This document shows positions 17,234-25,340 of a stretch of 64,000 nucleotides of DNA, one piece after another. The stretch lies in the NCBI RefSeq assembly GCF_002006355.2, contig NZ_CP096980.1, positions 1,302,001 through 1,366,000 on the forward strand. Reading direction: 5' to 3'. Every line of letters begins with the position of its first letter. The first letter of the stretch is position 1. Source of the DNA: Clostridium felsineum DSM 794 (GTDB taxonomy: Bacteria; Bacillota; Clostridia; Clostridiales; Clostridiaceae). Both the position numbers and the translations under genes were made by a program. Under the pieces are notes generated by a model. It had not been told where the DNA came from. It saw only the letters and a list, made by a program, of their open reading frames with translations, and ran no database searches.

Positions 17234-17542
17234 ATGGCAGATATGTGTGATATAGAAATTGATGCAGCTATTTTTGAAGAGACTATAAAAGTTTATAAAG
17301 ATAGTAAAGATAAGCTGAACAATATTTTATGTAATTTAGAAAATGAACTGAGTAAATTGGAAAATACATGGGAGGGTGATGCAAGAAAGGAATTTGATAA
17401 TACTTTCCCTGGATTTTATAGTGCAATGAAAAAAGATTGTACTATGTTAGAAGAATTAACAAAAGAACTAACTATGGCTAAGACAAGTTTTGAAGGATTA
17501 GATGCTAAAATGAAAAGTTTAGACGAAGGTCATCATAGATAA
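17234..17542 (+). CDS. WXG100 family protein (module copy 1)
   Basis: 102 residues, helix-turn-helix with ENTWEGDARKEF near residue 42, the standard WXG turn. The second helix continues FYSAMKKDCTMLEELTKEL. It closely parallels the 22554 protein (FKDGMQKHCEMIGELIKEL), the third member of the second module. Such proteins dimerise in the cytoplasm and leave through EssC. An AAGGAGA site precedes ATG. Confidence 0.88.
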   Translation: MADMCDIEIDAAIFEETIKVYKDSKDKLNNILCNLENELSKLENTWEGDARKEFDNTFPGFYSAMKKDCTMLEELTKELTMAKTSFEGLDAKMKSLDEGHHR

Positions 17543-17635
17543 CATATAAAATTCAAAATGATAAAGATACCAAATTACCAAATTATAATGAAAAATTAAA
17601 AAAAATTAAAAAATACAAATAAAAAATTACATGTA

Positions 17636-17664
17636 TTGACATGATGTGCACAAAGTGATATATT
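17636..17664 (+). promoter_or_regulatory. Near-consensus sigma-A promoter for the main WXG100 gene
   Basis: TTGACA at 17636-17641, a 17-base spacer, and TATATT at 17659-17664, in AT-rich DNA, 42 bases before the ATG at 17706. It is the best promoter match in the secretion island and suggests the following gene is highly and separately expressed. Confidence 0.85.
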
Positions 17665-17705
17665 AATTCTTGTAAAAAGACATAACAATATTGGAGGAAT
17701 AAGAA

Positions 17706-17999
17706 ATGGCAGATAAAATTAGGTTATCCGTGACAGAAATGACAGCTTCAGCAGGTGTATTTACAAAGAATGGTAATGAAATAGAAAGCATGTTAAGAAC
17801 ATTAACAAGCGAAAAAAATAAATTAGTTGCAAGTTGGGAAGGAGATTCTTCAAAAGCTTTCTCAGCAGAATTTGAGCAATTTGCACCACAAGTTACTCAA
17901 TTTGCAAAATTAATAGAACAAATAGGACAACAACTTAAACAAGCTGCACAAACTATGCAAGAAACTGATGCTAGAGTTGCTAGTTCATTACATAGATAA
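17706..17999 (+). CDS. Main WXG100 secreted protein (EsxA/YukE-like)
   Basis: 97 residues, the canonical family length, with VASWEGDSSKAF at ~residue 40 in the turn between two helices. No signal peptide, as expected for a T7SS substrate. It has its own near-consensus promoter, a TTGGAGGA ribosome site and a downstream hairpin, which mark it as the abundant structural/secreted WXG100 of the locus. The other WXG100-like proteins here are more diverged and tied to modules. Confidence 0.93.
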   Translation: MADKIRLSVTEMTASAGVFTKNGNEIESMLRTLTSEKNKLVASWEGDSSKAFSAEFEQFAPQVTQFAKLIEQIGQQLKQAAQTMQETDARVASSLHR

Positions 18000-18040
18000 T
18001 AAATTATCTTACATCATTTAAAATTAAAAAATTAAAAAGG

Positions 18041-18066
18041 TTCCCTCTGCAAATTTGCAGGGGGAA
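18041..18066 (+). terminator. Perfect-palindrome hairpin downstream of the main WXG100 gene
   Basis: TTCCCTCTGCAAA faces TTTGCAGGGGGAA with one G-T pair and no spacer. The U-tract is poor (TGTCTT), so it may be a partial terminator or a 3'-end stabiliser that lets some transcription reach the 18157 gene. Confidence 0.6.
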
Positions 18067-18156
18067 TGTCTTAATAATCGATAAAAATTTTACTTGTATC
18101 TTAAAAGGTAGATAATTTAAGATACAATTAAGATTTTTAAAGAGGTGGAAAATAGA

Positions 18157-18594
18157 ATGGCAGATAATGCGGATCAAATTCAAGTTGGAACCAGAATGAT
18201 GCTGGATTTGGCAAAAAAGTTTAAGGATGCATCAAATACAGCGAAAAATTCAAAGGGAAACATGCAGAAGGTAACTGATAGACTCATAAATGGGTGGAAT
18301 GGAAAAGCAGTTAAAGAGTTTGAAAATACATATAAAATATTATATCAAAATATGAATACATATTCAGATGCGTTAGATACATTATCAAAAAATTTAGAAC
18401 AGATAGCTAAGGCATTTAATGATTCTGATACAGCAATAGCAAATGGAATTAAAGGTCAAGGCGGTAATGGAAAAACTAGCGGAAGTGCAGATACAGTTAA
18501 AGCTTCAGCAGCTGAGGCAGGAAAAGCTGCAGGTGGTGTGGTAGGAAAAGTAGCAGGAGAGGCTGCAGCAAATGCAATTAAAGCTGAAGTATAA
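18157..18594 (+). CDS. Long WXG100-like protein (WNG motif), effector partner
   Basis: The ATG at 18157 has an AGAGGTGG site nine bases upstream; the longer frame from a GTG at 18145 would start inside that site. 145 residues. The helical hairpin has LINGWNGKAVKEF at ~residue 46, followed by a low-complexity Gly/Ala/Lys C-terminus. Paralogue of the 14872 protein. It lies 28 bases before the effector gene at 18623, so it is the likely secretion partner of that effector. Confidence 0.8.
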   Translation: MADNADQIQVGTRMMLDLAKKFKDASNTAKNSKGNMQKVTDRLINGWNGKAVKEFENTYKILYQNMNTYSDALDTLSKNLEQIAKAFNDSDTAIANGIKGQGGNGKTSGSADTVKASAAEAGKAAGGVVGKVAGEAAANAIKAEV

Positions 18595-18622
18595 AAAATA
18601 AGACGCAGATGGAGATGAGATA

Positions 18623-19867
18623 GTGAGCGAATTAGTAATTGGAATATCAACCATAGATATGGGAAGTGCAAGAAGAGGAGTAAATTCAACTTTAGATTTA
18701 ATAGGAACAGCAAAGAGAAATTTAACTTCAGCACTTCATAAACTTGAAACTGACAGCAATTCATCAAGATTAAGAACAAAGATAGATGAAATAGGAAAAG
18801 AATATAAGGCTATGCAGCAGCTTGAAACTAGAATTGATAAGGTAGGAAAAAATATAGATTATGCTGTAAATAAGTTTCAAGAAGTAGATAATAATTGTGC
18901 TAGTAAATTAAAATCAAGTAGTTATACATATAGAAAGTCTGTAGGTCTTTTAACTAATAAGGAAAAGTACGGAAGCTTTGTTGGAGGTTGCTTAGATTGG
19001 GGACAAGCAGCTAAGAAGAAGATTGATAATACTTTTGAAGGCATTAAAGATTATGTTGTAGATAAATGGGACAAGGCAATGTCTGCTATGAAAAATTTTT
19101 GGGATAAGTATGGAAATCTCATTAAAAATATAGCGATTATAGTTGCAGAGGTTGCGGCAATAGCCCTTACAATTGCTAGTGGTGTTGGAGTTATTGGAGC
19201 TATTGGGATTATTTATAGTTTGGCTACCATTGTTGATTCAGGAGAACAAATTATGGGAGTGAATCATAGCAATTTTGTTGAAGAAGGCGAAAAATATTTA
19301 TTTGGAGATAAGTGGGGAGATCGTATCTATTATGGTTCATCTCTTCTTCTGGGTTTAAAAGGAGGATATGATAGCTTTAAAAGTATCGGACAAGCTGAAA
19401 AAGCTATAACTGTAGCCAAGACGGGTGTTAATGAGGCAAACACAGCCTTGAAGGAAAGTAGAGAAGTTTATGATGCGAAAAAATTAGCTATGGGAATTAA
19501 GAGTGAAGAAAAATTGTCATCAGCTCAAAGTGCAGCAAGTGAAGCTGCTAGTAACTATAATAATATAAAAAATGATGCAAATGCTACAGTTAAACAAGTT
19601 AAAAACGCAAAAAATGAATTAGAAAAAGCTAAAGATATAGTATCTTCAGCACAAAAACAGGTAAGTAGAGAAGAAAAAATTCTTAATAAGGGTAAATCTA
19701 TTGTTAATCAAAAGAGTATAGACCTTAATAATGCTAAAGGAGTACTTTCCCAGGCAATTAATGCAAAGCGTAAGTCAATATATAGTACAGTATCACCATT
19801 CCCAATGATGTATAGTGAAGACACATATAAAGGAGTGTATGATAATTTTATTAAGGATAGTAAATAA
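18623..19867 (+). CDS. Candidate T7SS effector 2
   Basis: 414 residues, GTG start after a GGAGATGAG site. The N-terminal ~115 residues parallel the 8363 effector (helical, then DNNCASKLKSSSYTYRKSVG). A hydrophobic Ala/Ile/Gly stretch lies at ~165-210. Residues ~255-375 are a long Ala/Lys/Glu coiled coil. The end, MMYSEDTYKGVYDNF, echoes the effector-1 tail LYNKEDVYSGFHMEYF. No enzyme motif is seen; membrane action is inferred from the hydrophobic core and from the membrane proteins that follow (19895, 20426). Confidence 0.65.
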   Translation: MSELVIGISTIDMGSARRGVNSTLDLIGTAKRNLTSALHKLETDSNSSRLRTKIDEIGKEYKAMQQLETRIDKVGKNIDYAVNKFQEVDNNCASKLKSSSYTYRKSVGLLTNKEKYGSFVGGCLDWGQAAKKKIDNTFEGIKDYVVDKWDKAMSAMKNFWDKYGNLIKNIAIIVAEVAAIALTIASGVGVIGAIGIIYSLATIVDSGEQIMGVNHSNFVEEGEKYLFGDKWGDRIYYGSSLLLGLKGGYDSFKSIGQAEKAITVAKTGVNEANTALKESREVYDAKKLAMGIKSEEKLSSAQSAASEAASNYNNIKNDANATVKQVKNAKNELEKAKDIVSSAQKQVSREEKILNKGKSIVNQKSIDLNNAKGVLSQAINAKRKSIYSTVSPFPMMYSEDTYKGVYDNFIKDSK

Positions 19868-19894
19868 CCAATATTTAAAAGGAGAAAAATAAAA

Positions 19895-20416
19895 TTGAAA
19901 AAAGAAGTAAGATATGTAGAAGAAAGACCTATTTTTCTTATTAGATTTATTTTAATTACAATTTTTGCACTTGTTTTTATTATAGGTTTTACATTTATGA
20001 GTGTAGAAGGAATTATTAAACCTAGACCAAATGGACATCCGATTATATTAGAATTAGTAGTAATAATATCAATGTTTATAATTTGGCCAGCTTTAAATAT
20101 ATTCTCAAGTTGTAAGTATGACATAATTCTACGTAAAGACGAGCTTGAATACACAGGATGGATAAATAAAAGAATAATAAAATATGAAGAAATAAAATTA
20201 ATAAAAAGTACAGATTTAGGTATATGGTCTCCGTATGGAAAAGGCTATGATGAAAAAAGACAGTTTGTGCAAATAAAATTAAAAAGAGGAAGACAAATAA
20301 AAATTTTGTTGAATCCTAATAAAGAAACAATTGATAAATTTCATATGGATTTGATGAATTTTACAGATAAGGATATAAAGTTTCAGAATAAATTTATTTT
20401 GTTTGTAAGAGGATAG
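19895..20416 (+). CDS. Two-TM putative immunity protein, family C copy 1
   Basis: 173 residues. TM helices at ~14-36 and ~50-68, then a PH-like beta-rich soluble domain (DIILRKDELEYTGWINKR, FVQIKLKRGRQIKILLNP). The start is TTG with an AAAGGAG site. It lies 27 bases after effector 2 and has a near-identical paralogue at 23570 and a truncated third copy at 24103, the multiplication pattern of immunity genes. Function is inferred from position only. Confidence 0.7.
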   Translation: MKKEVRYVEERPIFLIRFILITIFALVFIIGFTFMSVEGIIKPRPNGHPIILELVVIISMFIIWPALNIFSSCKYDIILRKDELEYTGWINKRIIKYEEIKLIKSTDLGIWSPYGKGYDEKRQFVQIKLKRGRQIKILLNPNKETIDKFHMDLMNFTDKDIKFQNKFILFVRG

Positions 20417-20425
20417 TGGTTAAAA

Positions 20426-20692
20426 ATGATTAGAACTATTATGGGCATCATAGTTTTTTCATTAATAGTAATAGCTTATATGGTTATGCTTATAAGGATG
20501 GAAAAAATGGCACTTCATTTAGTTAAAGATAGCAAGGGAAAAAAGAAAATAGTTAGTATAAGCTTGTTGATTTTGCCAATATCACCATTTTTGATTTTTA
20601 TTTATACTAGGGACGGAAGAACTATTTTGCCAACATCATTTTTGATGATTATAGCTATTAGGATAATAGGGAATTACGTTGCAAGGGATTAA
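20426..20692 (+). CDS. Small membrane protein, unknown
   Basis: 88 residues, two to three hydrophobic segments (~4-24, ~42-60, ~68-83) separated by short basic loops. It begins nine bases after the family C immunity-like gene and is probably cotranscribed. No family was recognised. It could be a second immunity component of the effector 2 module. The 146-base gap after it holds only a weak AT-rich inverted repeat. Confidence 0.6.
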   Translation: MIRTIMGIIVFSLIVIAYMVMLIRMEKMALHLVKDSKGKKKIVSISLLILPISPFLIFIYTRDGRTILPTSFLMIIAIRIIGNYVARD

Positions 20693-20838
20693 AATATGTA
20701 GGTATTATTAAGTGAGAAGCTTACATAAAAAATTAAATTTTATGAAGTTGTAAGTTGTTTTTTCTGGATAACGAAAAGAATTAGATGTAGAAATAGAAAA
20801 AATAAAGGATAAAATAGGTTTCAATACAGGAGGACAAA

Positions 20839-22170
20839 ATGAGCGAAGATAAAGCAATGTCAAAAGCAGAGGAACTAAATAAAAGAGGAATAATATTCAT
20901 ACAAAAAAAACAAGGTGATGAAGCTTTAAAATATTTTAATAGAGCAATAGAAGCGGATTCGAATTTTAAAGATGCATATTACAATAAGGCTTTAGTATTT
21001 CTTGCGTTAGAGAAGGTTGATGATGCCATTAAGACTATAGACAGCGTACTTATAAAAAATCCTAATGAAGGAGAAGCATACTTTGAAAAAGGAAATATTC
21101 TTTTCTACTACAAAAGTGATGTTAAAGGTGCTGTGGAACTATATAACAAGGCAATGTATTTTGGAATAAAAAATGAAGTCATATACTATAACATGGCACA
21201 ATGTATGGAAGCTACAGGAGAAAGAGAAGATGCAATAAAGTGGCTAGACAGAGTAATAATAATAGATAATAAAAGCATAGAAGCCATGACAAAAAAAGCA
21301 GAAATATTAATTGATATGAGAAGATATGAAGATGCTATAAGTTGTTATGATGGAATTTTAAAGCTTCAAGCGGATAATGAAGGTGCATATCACTTTAAAG
21401 CAGTATTACTTGGAGAAACTAATAAAGTAGAACAAGCCTTTGAAACCTTAAAAGCAGGAGAAGAAATATTAGGCAAAAGAGAGCTACTTGAGTTTGATAA
21501 ATGCCTTTTATATGAAAAAGAAAAGGATTTAGAAAAAGCTTTAAACGCTATAAATGCGGGACTTGAAATAAATGATAAAAGCACACTATATCTATCTAAA
21601 AAAGCTTCATTATTAATATTACTAGAAAAAATAGAAGAAGCTAAGGAAGTATATGATAGCATAATTGAAATAGAACCTAATGAAATGGAAGCATATTTTT
21701 CAAAAGCAAGTTTACTTATGATGAATAAGGAAAATGAAGCAGCCTTTGAACTTTATGAAACTATAATAGGAAAATCTGACGAAGAAAATCCATATAGAAT
21801 AAATTCTTACTATTATAAAGCCTTGTGTTTAAAAAATGAAAATAGATTAGAAGAAGCTAAGGAAGCATATGAAGATGCTATAGGAAAATACAACCTTTTA
21901 ATAGTTAAATATCCTTATGATCATCAATTACATTTATTAAAGGCAAATTCTTTAAGGGATATACAAAAATACACTGAAGCAGAAGAACTTTATGAATATA
22001 TTTTAGATTTAAATAATAATTTAAGTGAAGTTTACTTAATGAGAGCAAAAAATAGATTGGGTCTGGAAAAAGAAGATGAGGCTAGACAAGATGTTAGACT
22101 TGCATTAAAAATGACTCCAGGCTTTAAAGCGGTTGTTGAGTTGGATGAAGAGTTGAAGAAACTGATTTAA
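20839..22170 (+). CDS. TPR-repeat protein, T7SS module copy 2
   Basis: 443 residues, paralogous along its full length to the 15437 protein (both open with NRG/KRGIIFI, GDEALKYFN-AI and share YHFKAVLLGE, NSYYY-AL, EAEELYEYI-DL). About eleven TPR units, soluble. It again heads a TPR / small helical / WXG100 set, here directly after the effector 2 operon. AGGAGG site seven bases before ATG. A substrate-binding or adaptor role for T7SS is inferred. Confidence 0.82.
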   Translation: MSEDKAMSKAEELNKRGIIFIQKKQGDEALKYFNRAIEADSNFKDAYYNKALVFLALEKVDDAIKTIDSVLIKNPNEGEAYFEKGNILFYYKSDVKGAVELYNKAMYFGIKNEVIYYNMAQCMEATGEREDAIKWLDRVIIIDNKSIEAMTKKAEILIDMRRYEDAISCYDGILKLQADNEGAYHFKAVLLGETNKVEQAFETLKAGEEILGKRELLEFDKCLLYEKEKDLEKALNAINAGLEINDKSTLYLSKKASLLILLEKIEEAKEVYDSIIEIEPNEMEAYFSKASLLMMNKENEAAFELYETIIGKSDEENPYRINSYYYKALCLKNENRLEEAKEAYEDAIGKYNLLIVKYPYDHQLHLLKANSLRDIQKYTEAEELYEYILDLNNNLSEVYLMRAKNRLGLEKEDEARQDVRLALKMTPGFKAVVELDEELKKLI

Positions 22171-22206
22171 TGAAGAAATATTTTATAAAAAGTAGGAGAG
22201 AGAAAG

Positions 22207-22530
22207 ATGGCACTAAATAGAGATGATATATCAATAGACGTTTCCAATATTAATAGTACAATTACATTATTAAATAGAATAGTGACTGATGAAAGCAATG
22301 GAAACAGCAAATTAAAAGCAGCAGCCAAAAGTGTTAGTGAGGATTTAAAATGCAGTTCATCAGCTACCTTGGTTGATAAAATGAATAAATGCACAACAGA
22401 TGTAAACAGCCAAATTGAAAGTTTAAAGAATAGTATTGCTGGAATAAAACAAATAGTAGGCGATTTTGAAGAAGCAGATAGAAAAATTGCACAAAGCGAA
22501 AAATTAAATACTACTGTGATTTATAGATAA
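22207..22530 (+). CDS. Small helical T7SS-associated protein (Lap/DUF3130-like candidate), copy 2
   Basis: 107 residues, helical, no WXG motif. It is Ser/Asn-rich in the middle and ends IVGDFEEADRKIAQSEKL, like the end of the 16817 protein. It occupies the same middle position of the second module. An AGGAGAGAG site precedes ATG. Probably a partner for effector export; assigned from position and fold. Confidence 0.68.
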   Translation: MALNRDDISIDVSNINSTITLLNRIVTDESNGNSKLKAAAKSVSEDLKCSSSATLVDKMNKCTTDVNSQIESLKNSIAGIKQIVGDFEEADRKIAQSEKLNTTVIYR

Positions 22531-22553
22531 TAAAGTTAGTGGGTGAATAAACT

Positions 22554-22865
22554 ATGAGTGCAAATTATGATATTAAAATAAATATGGAGGCTTTACAAAG
22601 CGCCATAAATGAATATAAGAATTGTAAAACTACTCTAGAAAATCTACTTAAAGAATTAGAAAGTGGACTTAAAGCTTTAGAGTCAACAGAATGGAAAGGA
22701 AAAGCTAAAGAGGCTTTTGTAAATGCACAGTTTCCAGATTTTAAAGATGGTATGCAAAAACACTGTGAGATGATTGGTGAGCTTATAAAAGAACTTCAGG
22801 CAACATCTTCCGAATTTCAAAAATTGGATAACGATTTAAAAAGTGATTTTTCAAAAGATAGTTAG
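22554..22865 (+). CDS. WXG100 family protein (module copy 2)
   Basis: 103 residues. Helical hairpin with STEWKGKAKEAF at the turn (~residue 44), where the motif has one extra residue beside the Trp, then FPDFKDGMQKHCEMIGELI. Paralogue of the 17234 protein. The start follows GTGGGTGA, a modest ribosome site, 23 bases after the previous stop, so it is cotranscribed with the module. Confidence 0.85.
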   Translation: MSANYDIKINMEALQSAINEYKNCKTTLENLLKELESGLKALESTEWKGKAKEAFVNAQFPDFKDGMQKHCEMIGELIKELQATSSEFQKLDNDLKSDFSKDS

Positions 22866-22894
22866 AATACATAAAAATAAGGGAGTTAATACAA

Positions 22895-23437
22895 ATGAAA
22901 ATGAAAAAGAATAAAGTAAAAATGTTAGCAGCAGCATTAGGAGTAGCAATTATAGTAGGACTAACAGGATGCAGTGGGAAGTCTATAAAAGACATCACTT
23001 CAGGTAAAGAATATACTTATGAAAAATTCTCAAAAGTTAAAACAGGAATGACCTATGAGCAAACAGAGAATATACTCGGAAAAGGAAAGTTAAGTTCATC
23101 AGATTATGGAATTAAAATATATAAGTGGACAAACAAAGATTCATCAGAAATACAAGTAAGCTACGGAACAGACAAGAAAGCAACTACAAAAAGTGAAACA
23201 AATCTTGAAGATAATTCAGTAAAGGTTACAAAAGCTGATTATGATAAAATAGACGGAAAGCAAAAGTATGAAGATATAAAATCGTTATTAGGTGGAGAAG
23301 GAACAATCACAGAGGTAACAGATTCAGGTAATGGAAATAATAATACGTATATATGGGGAAATAAAAAGAACGGATACATAAAAGTTTCTTTTGTACAAGG
23401 CTATGCATCATTTAAATCAGGACAAGGACTTAAATAA
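22895..23437 (+). CDS. Lipoprotein with two DUF3862/BLIP-like repeats
   Basis: 180 residues. A Lys-rich start, hydrophobic stretch and LTGC lipobox put the lipidated Cys at ~27. The mature part holds two SmpA/BLIP-like units, each a helix pair plus strands: FSKVKTGMTYEQTENILGKG with YKWTN, and YDKIDGKQKYEDIKSLLGG with YIWGN. Such domains bind other proteins at the cell surface. It is cotranscribed with the T7SS module, so it could hold or neutralise an exported protein outside the membrane (inference). GGGAG site. Confidence 0.8.
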   Translation: MKMKKNKVKMLAAALGVAIIVGLTGCSGKSIKDITSGKEYTYEKFSKVKTGMTYEQTENILGKGKLSSSDYGIKIYKWTNKDSSEIQVSYGTDKKATTKSETNLEDNSVKVTKADYDKIDGKQKYEDIKSLLGGEGTITEVTDSGNGNNNTYIWGNKKNGYIKVSFVQGYASFKSGQGLK

Positions 23438-23479
23438 AAAAATAAATTAAACCTTGATAAAAGTAAATAAAAAATAGAA

Positions 23480-23519
23480 TTAATCCTTCTGTAGTTTACA
23501 GGAGGGTTAATTTCATTTT
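23480..23519 (+). terminator. Rho-independent terminator after the lipoprotein gene
   Basis: TTAATCCTTCTGTA, a GTT loop, TACAGGAGGGTTAA, then a T-rich TTTCATTTTG. Closes the TPR-to-lipoprotein transcript. Confidence 0.75.
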
Positions 23520-23569
23520 GTTAACGAAATGAGCATATGAAAAAATAATGTTTAATGGAGAAAAATAAA

Positions 23570-24091
23570 ATGAAAAGAGAAGTAAGATATATAGAAGAAA
23601 AACCCGTTTTCCTTGTTAGATTTATTTTGCTTACAATTTTTATAACTGCTTTTATTATAAGCTGCACATATATGAGTATAGAAGGAATTATTACACCTAG
23701 ACCCAATGGACATCCTATTATTTTAGAATTAACATTAGTTATATCATTATTTATAATTTGGCCAATCTTAAATATATTCTCAAGTTGTAAGTATGAAGTT
23801 ATTTTACGTAAAGATGAGCTTGAGTACACAGGATGGATAAATAGAAGAATAGTAAAGTATGAAGATATAAAATTAATAAAAAGTACAGACGTAGTTTTAC
23901 AGTCTCCATACGGAAAAGGCTATGATGAAAAAAGACAGTTTGTGCAAATAAAATTAAAGAGAGGACGGCAAATAAAAATTTTGTTAAATCCCAATAAAGA
24001 AAAAATTGATAAATTTCATGTGGATTTGATGAACTTTATACATAAGGATATAAAGTTTGAATGTAAATTTATTTTGTTTGTAAGAGGGTAG
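23570..24091 (+). CDS. Two-TM putative immunity protein, family C copy 2 (orphan)
   Basis: The ATG at 23570 aligns with the TTG start of the 19895 paralogue and has GGAG nine bases upstream, so it is preferred over the in-frame ATG at 23555. 173 residues, identical layout: two TM helices and a PH-like domain (VILRKDELEYTGWINRR, FVQIKLKRGRQIKILLNP). There is no effector next to it; it follows a terminator. An orphan immunity gene is the simplest reading. Confidence 0.72.
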   Translation: MKREVRYIEEKPVFLVRFILLTIFITAFIISCTYMSIEGIITPRPNGHPIILELTLVISLFIIWPILNIFSSCKYEVILRKDELEYTGWINRRIVKYEDIKLIKSTDVVLQSPYGKGYDEKRQFVQIKLKRGRQIKILLNPNKEKIDKFHVDLMNFIHKDIKFECKFILFVRG

Positions 24092-24102
24092 GAGTTAGAG
24101 AA

Positions 24103-24207
24103 ATGAATAAGGAAATAAAATATTTTACTGAAAGAAATGGATTTATGATTAAATTCTACATAATTACAATTTTTACGTCTATTATTGGTATGGAATATAG
24201 ACCTTAG
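24103..24207 (+). pseudogene. Truncated third copy of family C
   Basis: A 34-codon frame starting MNKEIKYFTERNGFMIKFYI resembles the family C N-terminus (MKKEVRYVEERPIFLIRFIL), keeps part of TM1 and stops at EYRP. It starts 11 bases after copy 2 ends. A deletion has removed the rest. Confidence 0.7.
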
Positions 24208-24280
24208 CATGAAGTGGATTTTCTTTATAAAATAGGCGGCAAAATTATTTATTTAATAAGAGTGGTATATAAATAAAAGA

Positions 24281-24321
24281 TAGAATTAATCTCACTGTGA
24301 TTTACAACAAGACTAATTCTA
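24281..24321. terminator. Hairpin between the T7SS island and the LysR gene
   Basis: TAGAATTAATCT pairs with AGACTAATTCTA across an 17-base loop. It can serve both converging transcripts. The left part resembles the terminator at 23471-23500, as if duplicated with the family C gene. Confidence 0.55.
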
Positions 24322-24328
24322 TAATAAA

Positions 24329-25240
24329 TCATACCTTTATATCCTTATTTAAATAATTCTCTTTTCCGTAGTTAAGAGCAAAGGAAAAGAAAGAAAGCAT
24401 AGCAGGGCTGTGATATAAATTTTTACATCTAGCTGCATATATATATCGTTCATACAAAGGTTTTTCTATATTAATAATTTTCACATTAAAATTCGATAAA
24501 TTGGGTATTTTAGGTATTATAGCAATACCATAACCGATAGATACCAGTCCAGCAACAGCACTGTCTTCTTCAACCTCACAAATAATTTCAGGATTTATAT
24601 CAGCGCGATTAAACATATCATTTATAATAGGTCTTAAACCACTTTTTTGATTAAATAAAATATAAGGATAATCCTCAGAAGCTTTTAAATCTATAGTATC
24701 TAAAATGCCTAGAGGGTGATCTTTGGGTACAATAAGTACTAAATCCTGCTTAGCCACTGGAACAAATTCAATTTCGGGTTCATCTTCTTTATAAGAACAA
24801 AAGATTAAATCAAATTTTTCTCTTTTTAAGTCTTCAATAAGGCTCTTAGTATTGCCCTGTGCGAAAGAAAATTTTATACCTTCATATTCTTTGTTATTTG
24901 AAAAGGACTGTACTAAATTTGGTATAAAAGTAGGCCCTAAAGTATAAATAAATGCCATATCAATTTTTCCCTCAGTGGAACTTGTTAATTTTAATAATTG
25001 CTTTTTACCAGTTTCTAATTCATTTAAAGCTCTTTCAACATAAGACAAAAAAAACGAACCATATTTTGTCAACTTTATGTTCCTGCCATCTTTTTCAAAC
25101 AAATGTGTTTTTAGTTCTTTCTCAAGTTCTGTAATACTATAGCTTAAGCTTGGTTGAGTTATGTAGAGTTCTTTAGAGGCTTTAGTATAGTGCTCAGTTC
25201 TAGCAAGAGTTCGAAAATATTCTAATTGCTTTAAATTCAT
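24329..25240 (-). CDS. LysR-type regulator of the hydroaromatic cluster (QuiR-like), copy 1
   Basis: 303 residues. The N-terminal winged HTH (MNLKQLEYFRTLARTEHYTK, ITQPSLSYSI) is followed by a periplasmic-binding-like effector domain (IDMAFIY, LVLIVPKDHPLG, VSIGYGIAIIP). It is divergent from the enoate reductase gene across a 193-base region with two dyads, the usual layout for LysR control of a neighbour. Close in sequence to the second LysR at 28942. In Listeria the LysR protein QuiR senses shikimate and controls a similar gene set; the ligand here is inferred. Confidence 0.9.
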   Translation of the reverse strand: MNLKQLEYFRTLARTEHYTKASKELYITQPSLSYSITELEKELKTHLFEKDGRNIKLTKYGSFFLSYVERALNELETGKKQLLKLTSSTEGKIDMAFIYTLGPTFIPNLVQSFSNNKEYEGIKFSFAQGNTKSLIEDLKREKFDLIFCSYKEDEPEIEFVPVAKQDLVLIVPKDHPLGILDTIDLKASEDYPYILFNQKSGLRPIINDMFNRADINPEIICEVEEDSAVAGLVSIGYGIAIIPKIPNLSNFNVKIINIEKPLYERYIYAARCKNLYHSPAMLSFFSFALNYGKENYLNKDIKV

Positions 25241-25281
25241 TAAATCACTTCCTAGTATAGTTTTATCTTAGTTTAAATTAT

Positions 25282-25316
25282 AGCATTATCTATAGATAGT
25301 TTCTATAGATAATGCT
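25282..25316. promoter_or_regulatory. Dyad operator for LysR copy 1
   Basis: Perfect 14-base arms AGCATTATCTATAG and CTATAGATAATGCT around a 7-base spacer. The core ATAG-N7-CTAT contains the LysR T-N11-A pattern. It lies next to the LysR start in the divergent region. Confidence 0.8.
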
Positions 25317-25340
25317 TAAAATATTGATTAGATTAATAAT

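Noticed and set aside
24103..24207. A genuine 34-residue small protein
   Set aside because: It aligns with the N-terminus of family C and stops abruptly, so it is better explained as a truncated copy.
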